Assembly (NCBI GenBank): GCA_013054445.1
Contig: JAAMPI010001540.1
Coordinates: 1 to 13,249 of the forward strand
Reading direction: 5' to 3'
Length of the DNA stretch: 13,249 nucleotides
Origin: Cudoniella acicularis
Lineage: Eukaryota; Ascomycota; Leotiomycetes; Helotiales; Helotiaceae
In this document: positions 8,825-13,249 of the stretch, piece by piece
Numbering within the stretch: the first letter of the stretch is position 1
Layout of the letters: every line of letters begins with the position of its first letter
Made by a program: the position numbers and the translations under genes
Notes under the pieces: generated by a model
What the model was told of the DNA's origin: nothing
Database searches by the model: none
What the model saw: the letters and a program-made list of their open reading frames with translations, nothing else

Positions 8825-9775
8825 AACGCGGGTTGGGGTTTCTTTGGTGAAGTTTGCGATGTGTGGATGAGCAAGGCTTAAGGAGTGTCTTGCTGTTGTT
8901 TGTTTGTAGAAGTTGGAAGATGAGGGGAAGTTAAACACGTTTTATGCAGGTTGTGATACTTCGCTTAAGAGCGAGATAAACTTAGTTGTTGGAGATAATA
9001 AATGTTTTTGGAAGAACAACAATGGCTGTTTGGATGCAGATGAAGCTTCACAAAAGTATTGAGGAAGAGAAGTAGGAAAATGCAAGATTGATCTGGACTT
9101 TTAATCCTCGAGAATACGAGAGCATTCAATTACGAACATTCAGGATAATCACTTTATCGATCCTATTGTTTCGAGTCAGTAGGGCACTAGTGCGGCTATC
9201 TTGCTATTGAGAAAAGGGGGACAATAGGAAGGGAAATTTATACGCATCTACGCGTTTGCACAGCAACCAGTCAGCGACGACCCGGGCGACATCAGTTTTT
9301 CAGCCTGTAATCACATCATGCAACATCTGAACTAGTCTCAAGGTGTTGCAAAAATATCCATGGGATTTTTTATTCAGCACTGATTCCGGAACGTTGTAAC
9401 GTCGTCGTTCCTATTGTCGGGGAAGTGATTGCCTGCGCCTTGCTTGATTTAGGCATTTAGGCGAGCGTATGATCAGGGGGCTTCCTATTATTCTTTGTGG
9501 GGATGCCTATGATTAGTATGACTACAGTGTCTTTCTTTCCTCTTTCTTCGAAGACAATGACATTTGCTTTTGCTCATAGTCGTTTNTTGCTCATAGCTAC
9601 CTCTGTTGCATTGTGAACACCATTTCAAAGAGTGCGGTGGCGACACCGTGCAATAGTTTATTGGGAATTTCTATGAGCTTGAGTACCGGTGGCATGCGAA
9701 TCCTTGGCAAATGCCTTTTCCGCAATGTTTGATCGTACAACTATTCGATGAAGAAAGTTTGCAACGCCCAGCAAT
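8825..9775. other. Intergenic region upstream of the 8216-8824 gene and downstream of RPN13
   Basis: No open frame of note is present on either strand. The region would hold the promoter of the small acidic protein gene and the 3' flank of RPN13. It contains a 6-bp inverted repeat GGAACG...CGTTCC (9388-9411) and an imperfect 17-bp tandem duplication with an ambiguous base. Confidence 0.55.
9570..9596. repeat. Short tandem repeat TTGCTCATAG x2 with an unresolved base
   Basis: TTGCTCATAG occurs at 9570-9579 and again at 9587-9596, 17 bp apart. The only N in the window (9586) sits directly before the second copy. This is either a small tandem duplication or a local assembly or base-calling problem. 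Confidence 0.6.
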
Positions 9776-11207
9776 CTAATTCTTCTCCTCAACGGTCTTC
9801 TTCACGCCTTCTACGAATGCCTGGACGGCGTCACCTCCACCCAATGGGACACTGCCACCCCTCACTAATCCTCCATTTTGTACCTTGACGCCTAAAGCTT
9901 CTGCAATGCTGGGCAAGCCACCATCCCGAATGGCCATTGTAAGACTGCCCAGACTTTGGTGGAATTGGGGACTCCTCAATACACGCTTCAATATAGTCTT
10001 TTTTTGCTCGAGGCTGAGTGCTTGCAGTGCCGCATTTGCAGTCTCGGTGTTTGGCTCTACCATTCCATCTATTGAGGCAGCTGACTCTTGCGCTAAGAGG
10101 AGAATCGTAGGAGGCAGGTAGTTGAGGAGGTTGTCGATCTGGGCTGGGGTTGCTGAATCAAGAGTAGGGATTGTGGTAGATGAGGGTAATAAATCCGGTA
10201 ACGTGGTATATATCTGTCCCTGAGCTTGCTGTTGCATGCCCTTTCCACCTTTCAAGGAATTGAGGAAGTTCTGAACAACAGTTGCAGCATCTTGTGGCCC
10301 CGAACCAGCACTGAATGCATCGTCAGCCACAATCCAATTTACTCAAGCTACAACCTTGACAGTCTTCCATGTTCATTCAGGTCGTATCTGTCTACCAGTA
10401 CATAGACGTTTTCTTGTCTCCCATTTTACCAAACGCCTTGGTTGTAAATGCTTAATCAACGCGATGAAAATTGACCTACGCTCGTCCGCCGTCGGCGCCC
10501 CCTTCCCTTGCACCAGCACCCTCCTCTCGGATGTCTCCGCCTGTTGCATCCGGTCCTGCGCCACCACTTCCTCCACGGTGATGCTCTGAGGGATCTCCAT
10601 GACCTTCAACATCCTCCATTGTTTCATCCTCATCGTCGTTTCCGTCATTACCACCCCGTACTTGTGCGATTTCTTGCGTCACATCAACCTCTTCACCCTG
10701 CAGTAATGTGTCGACAATCTGGCCAATCTTCAAATCTCTTGGGCTGAGCCAGCTAGCATCGCCATTCCGCGCCTGGGGTTTCGATTGTAGCCAGAACAGA
10801 TGTCTTTGAGAGGAGGAGGAGAATTTCAGGACAAAGATACGGCCATTCGTTTTGCTGCTAGGTTGGGGGGAGGTTTTGTATTCATAAGGCTCGAAATGAC
10901 CATCGCCTGGAACCATGACAAGGTCGAGGTTGTCTTCATCGGTCATAAGTTTGCTTCGCTCGCGCCAGCAGAAATGAACAAGATCTTTTAAAAGTCAGCG
11001 AATATCTTTTCCTAGGACCAGTGAATTCACCATCTTCGGAATAGAGGTAGATATAACCAGGCGTTGGATCGGGTGCAACTTTGTATGGCCGGCTGGAAGT
11101 CTGTTTGTAATATCAGCATCAACTGAAAGAGTTTAACATTTTTGACAAGTACAAACATCAACTTCGCATCTCCCTGCTTTGAAGGTGATTACGGGTGCGA
11201 TAGACAT
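9776..11207 (-). CDS. rpn13: 26S proteasome ubiquitin receptor Rpn13 (ADRM1), Pru + DEUBAD
   Basis: The model has four exons: 11207-11157, 11100-11031, 10984-10480 and 10310-9776, encoding 386 residues. Rpn13 sits on the 19S regulatory particle via Rpn2, binds ubiquitin chains and, in many species, recruits the deubiquitinase Uch37/UCHL5. The N-terminal Pru domain (~1-115) reads MSIAPVITFKAGRCEVD, YKVAPDPTPGYIYLYSED, LVHFCWRER, DLVMVPGDGHFEP and GRIFVLKFSSSSQRHLFWLQS. Next come an acidic and Gly-rich linker (~150-209) and a C-terminal DEUBAD domain (~246-360, with TPAQIDNLLNYLPPTILLLAQ and LRSPQFHQSLGSL). Baker's yeast Rpn13 lacks DEUBAD, so keeping it implies a Uch37-type partner here. Introns 1 and 2 are 56 and 46 bp. 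Intron 3 is 169 bp (donor GTAGGT, branch CTGAC, acceptor CAG) and splits Ala209. An in-frame GTG at 10330 lies inside that intron and is not the start. Confidence 0.92.
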
Positions 11208-11284
11208 TGTGGATCGTGTGGGGTTGTGTGAATGATTGAGGATTGTTATGAAGCTCTCACCTTGAGCTGCATGGAAACCGCGAG

Positions 11285-11299
11285 GCGGCGAGCTGCCGC
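11285..11299. promoter_or_regulatory. Perfect interrupted palindrome GCGGC-N5-GCCGC
   Basis: GCGGC GAGCT GCCGC contains inverted CGG triplets seven bases apart. Zn2Cys6 binuclear cluster transcription factors of fungi bind paired CGG triplets with fixed spacing, so this is a candidate operator in the divergent promoter, 78 bp upstream of the RPN13 start codon. Confidence 0.35.
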
Positions 11300-11461
11300 G
11301 AAACGGGAGCTCTAACACTAGTCCAAAATAATACTAGACACTTATATATTCGAGCCTTGTAAATTAGGCATTCAGGAAGTGGGCCGCGTCTGACTAGCCA
11401 ATCATGGAATTTCGCCAATTTCTATCGTGCGTGTCTTTTTTCAGGGCAAAGACACCCTATC

Positions 11462-11486
11462 TTGACTTCGCGAAAAGGCGAGTCAA
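11462..11486. promoter_or_regulatory. Inverted repeat in the RPL6 leader/promoter
   Basis: TTGACT-T-CGC (11462-11471) pairs with GCG-AGTCAA (11478-11486) across the six-base loop GAAAAG, with one bulged T. It lies 73-97 bp before the eL6 ATG and so could be a hairpin in the 5' leader or a dyad protein-binding site. It carries GAGTCAA half-sites reminiscent of the Gcn4/CpcA motif. Confidence 0.4.
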
Positions 11487-11558
11487 CTCTCAAGATTTAC
11501 GACTCCAACGACAGAAACAACGAACCGCCAACAACCATCGAATCGGTTCTTCGTCACG

Positions 11559-12408
11559 ATGTCGGCAACTCTGGAAGCAACGAGGCCTGCCGGTCAAAAG
11601 AAGACATTCGGCAAGTCGACGAGAGAGGTCCCCCATCACACCCAAAAGGCGAAGAAGTGGTACCCTGCGGAAGATGAAGTTCAGCCAAGAAAGGTGGGTT
11701 ATGATGAGTCCCTTCCTGTCTTGAGGTTGGGTTTCTGCAATTGTTTTGTGGCAAATTGGATGTCGTTTTGTGCGATTATTGTTGCACCAGGCAATTCTAA
11801 GTTGCAGAGCAATGCATACACAATACCCAATTCAACAATCATGATCATTGCTAATTGCGCATTTAGGTCCGAAAATCCATCCGAACATCCACTCCTCGCG
11901 CAACTCTCACCCCTGGTGCTATTCTCATTCTTCTCGCTGGTCGTTTCCGTGGAAAGCGCGTCATTCTCCTGAAGAACCTTCCCCAAGGCGTTCTCTTGGT
12001 TACTGGTCCATTCAAGGTTAACGGTGTTCCCCTCCGCCGAGTCAACGCTCGCTACGTTATCGCCACATCTCACAAGGTCGACTTGTCCGGTATTGATCAG
12101 AAGAAGGTTGATGAGGTTGCTTCAGAGAAATACTTCGCAGCAGAGAAGGGTGACAAAAAGAAGGGAGAGGAGGCATTCTTCAAGCAAGGAGAGAAGCCAG
12201 AGGTGAGGAAATAAAGTATGGGAAGTTTAAGGAAATTATTCTGACAATTCAACAGAAGAAGAAGCCATCAAGCAGCCGGGCAGCAGACCAAAAGGCCGTC
12301 GACAAGGCTCTCCTCGCAACGATCAAGAAGGAACCCTATCTTACCAGCTATCTCGGAAGCACATTCAGCTTGCGAAAGGGTGATCGGCCACATGAGATGG
12401 TTTGGTAG
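11559..12408 (+). CDS. rpl6: 60S ribosomal protein eL6 (RPL6)
   Basis: The model has three exons (11559-11693, 11867-12202, 12256-12408) and a 207-residue product, close to fungal eL6 length. eL6 is a structural protein of the cytosolic large ribosomal subunit. The N-terminus is lysine-rich ([20 protein letters not shown] ... [15 protein letters not shown]). The core carries the eL6 signature [40 protein letters not shown] and [16 protein letters not shown]. The C-terminus reads [19 protein letters not shown] then RPHEMVW. Intron 1 is 173 bp (donor GTGGGT, branch GCTAAT, acceptor TTTAG) and falls after Lys45. Intron 2 is 53 bp (donor GTGAGG, branch CTGAC, acceptor CAACAG). Codon use is strongly biased to C-ending and major codons (CTC, GTC, AAG), as expected of a highly expressed gene and unlike the neighbours. 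The ATG in CACGATGTCG is supported by the typical eL6 tail that follows. Confidence 0.93.
11694..11866 (+). other. 173-bp first intron of RPL6
   Basis: The intron is more than three times as long as RPL6 intron 2. It contains a C-box-like ATGATGA at 11701-11707 but no CTGA D-box, so a box C/D snoRNA is not supported. A near-palindrome CAATCATGATCATTG lies just before the branch point. Confidence 0.8.
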
Positions 12409-13249
12409 ATGGATGGGTTAGTTCGGGCGTAGAACAGCGGATGTGGGACATTGCTTGCATTTTTTGACCTTGAGGGCATCGGTCACAACTGCTAGGGCGC
12501 TTTGTAATCAGATTTGCAATAACGAACACATCACAAAGCAAAATATGGGCAACGGAATTGGCATGTGAATGGATTGTTGTGATGGACTAAATGGTACAGC
12601 AGAATTAGTGTGGAAACATCTGTCCCATGGCTCTCCTTCCCAAGAGCCAGCATCTATTTCCCAACATGAGAAGCAAAATGGGCTTTATGTTTTGTTAATT
12701 TGATTCGATTTTAACTATTTCTGGGGCAAGATGGTTAGAGACCGCCCCGAAGCACTCACAGTAGTGGCGCTTTAACCTGCCCTTCTCCTAAGTATAACAA
12801 ATGCTCCGGATCGCTTACTACATTATTTTCAGGAGGCGACTCGCAGAACATTATGAATTGTTATTCAAGCCTTCTGGGGTGAGACTGGCAAGAAGTTTGA
12901 ATACGCAACTAGGAGTTCAAGAACTGAAGCCCCGCTTTGCAATTGGTAGTCACCTAATTTACCATAGCGTGCTTTCTTTCGTGCACCCATAGCGCTGTCC
13001 AAGTGATTCCATATTGTTATCAAATAAACCATGTAGTCAAAGAGTACTATTAAACGTCTAACCGACGCCTGTATAATGTGCTTTAAAGGAACAAGTCCAT
13101 TAATTCTGAAAGGTTACCGAGGCAGGGGAGATTGCTACATGGTCCGTGAGCTGAGTAGCGCAAACTGGGAAAAACATGTCAGAAAATTGCTCAAGAAGGA
13201 TTGCACGAATTGCTCTTTGACATGTCAACATGTATTCTGAGAGTGTCGA
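12409..13249. other. Gene-free right end of the window
   Basis: The first part is the 3' flank of RPL6 and includes a 7-bp stem hairpin TGGCTCT...AGAGCCA (12628-12649). A 63-codon plus-strand frame at 12801-12992 has no recognisable features. A perfect 12-bp palindrome TTGACATGTCAA lies at 13217-13228. No gene is supported. Confidence 0.55.
12628..12649. other. Small hairpin in the RPL6 3' flank
   Basis: TGGCTCT and AGAGCCA form a 7-bp stem around an 8-base loop, about 220 bp after the stop codon. It may lie in or beyond the 3' UTR. Eukaryotic termination does not need such a hairpin, so any role is unknown. Confidence 0.3.

Larger units (their letters stand above)
11208..11558. promoter_or_regulatory. 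Shared divergent promoter of RPN13 and RPL6
   Basis: The 351 bp between the two start codons must contain both promoters and leaders. It holds CCAAT motifs at 11398-11402 and 11415-11419 (plus strand), a TATATA-like stretch near 11343-11349, a CGG-N7-CCG palindrome at 11286-11298 and an inverted repeat at 11462-11486. CCAAT boxes are bound by the fungal Hap complex; use of each site here is inference. I looked for the yeast Rpn4 proteasome element GGTGGCAAA on both strands and did not see it. Confidence 0.7.

Noticed and set aside
11701..11707. Box C-like ATGATGA in RPL6 intron 1 as part of a C/D snoRNA
   Set aside because: No CTGA D-box follows within the intron, and no terminal stem is visible.
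12720..12790. Possible tRNA gene suggested by TGGTTAGAGA
   Set aside because: There is no B-box (GGTTCRANYCC-like) at the right distance and no cloverleaf arms.
13100..13249. Minus-strand frame of 49 codons open to the window edge
   Set aside because: That length open by chance is not unusual, and the translation shows no recognisable motif; it could be a gene end but is not supported.
1..13249. A novel multi-gene system such as a biosynthetic or defence cluster
   Set aside because: The intact genes are unrelated housekeeping or F-box genes on alternating strands, and nothing points to a joint function.

Overview
The window looks like nuclear DNA of a filamentous ascomycete (Pezizomycotina; the protein styles suggest Leotiomycetes, which is inference). 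The evidence is spliced genes with mostly short GT-AG introns (46-56 bp, plus three of 169-183 bp), CTAAC/CTGAC-type branch points close to the acceptor, genes on both strands with 0.35-1.2 kb spacers, and recognisable ascomycete core genes. There is no operon structure and no bacterial feature.

Left part (1-4714). The window opens inside the C-terminal half of a major facilitator superfamily drug/polyamine-type transporter on the + strand. It is broken by a frame change at an 11-G run and by an in-frame TAG where the family usually has Trp. A spacer follows, then an intact two-exon F-box protein gene (1950-3143, +), apparently with a 5'-UTR intron. Next, on the minus strand, is a second broken gene (3855-4714) for an uncharacterised, weakly leucine-rich protein, with one frameshift and one in-frame TAG. 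Both TAG codons fit a TGG to TAG change, as expected from CpA to TpA (RIP-type) mutation. A 1.2 kb spacer (4715-5923) shows no gene.

Right part (5924-12408). This is core cellular machinery: a SNF5/SFH1-family chromatin-remodelling subunit with a C-terminal GATA-type zinc finger split by an intron; a small acidic nuclear-looking protein of unknown function (8216-8824, -); the proteasomal ubiquitin receptor Rpn13 in four exons (9776-11207, -); and ribosomal protein eL6 in three exons (11559-12408, +). Rpn13 and eL6 are divergently arranged and share a 351-bp intergenic promoter. The last 0.84 kb carries no convincing gene.

The intact genes do not form one pathway. They touch chromatin remodelling, ubiquitin-proteasome turnover (Rpn13, and possibly the F-box protein through SCF ligases) and translation. 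I see no mobile element, CRISPR array, tRNA or rRNA gene, and no convincing novel system. The observations most worth a second look are the two degenerate genes, the divergent promoter and the split zinc finger.
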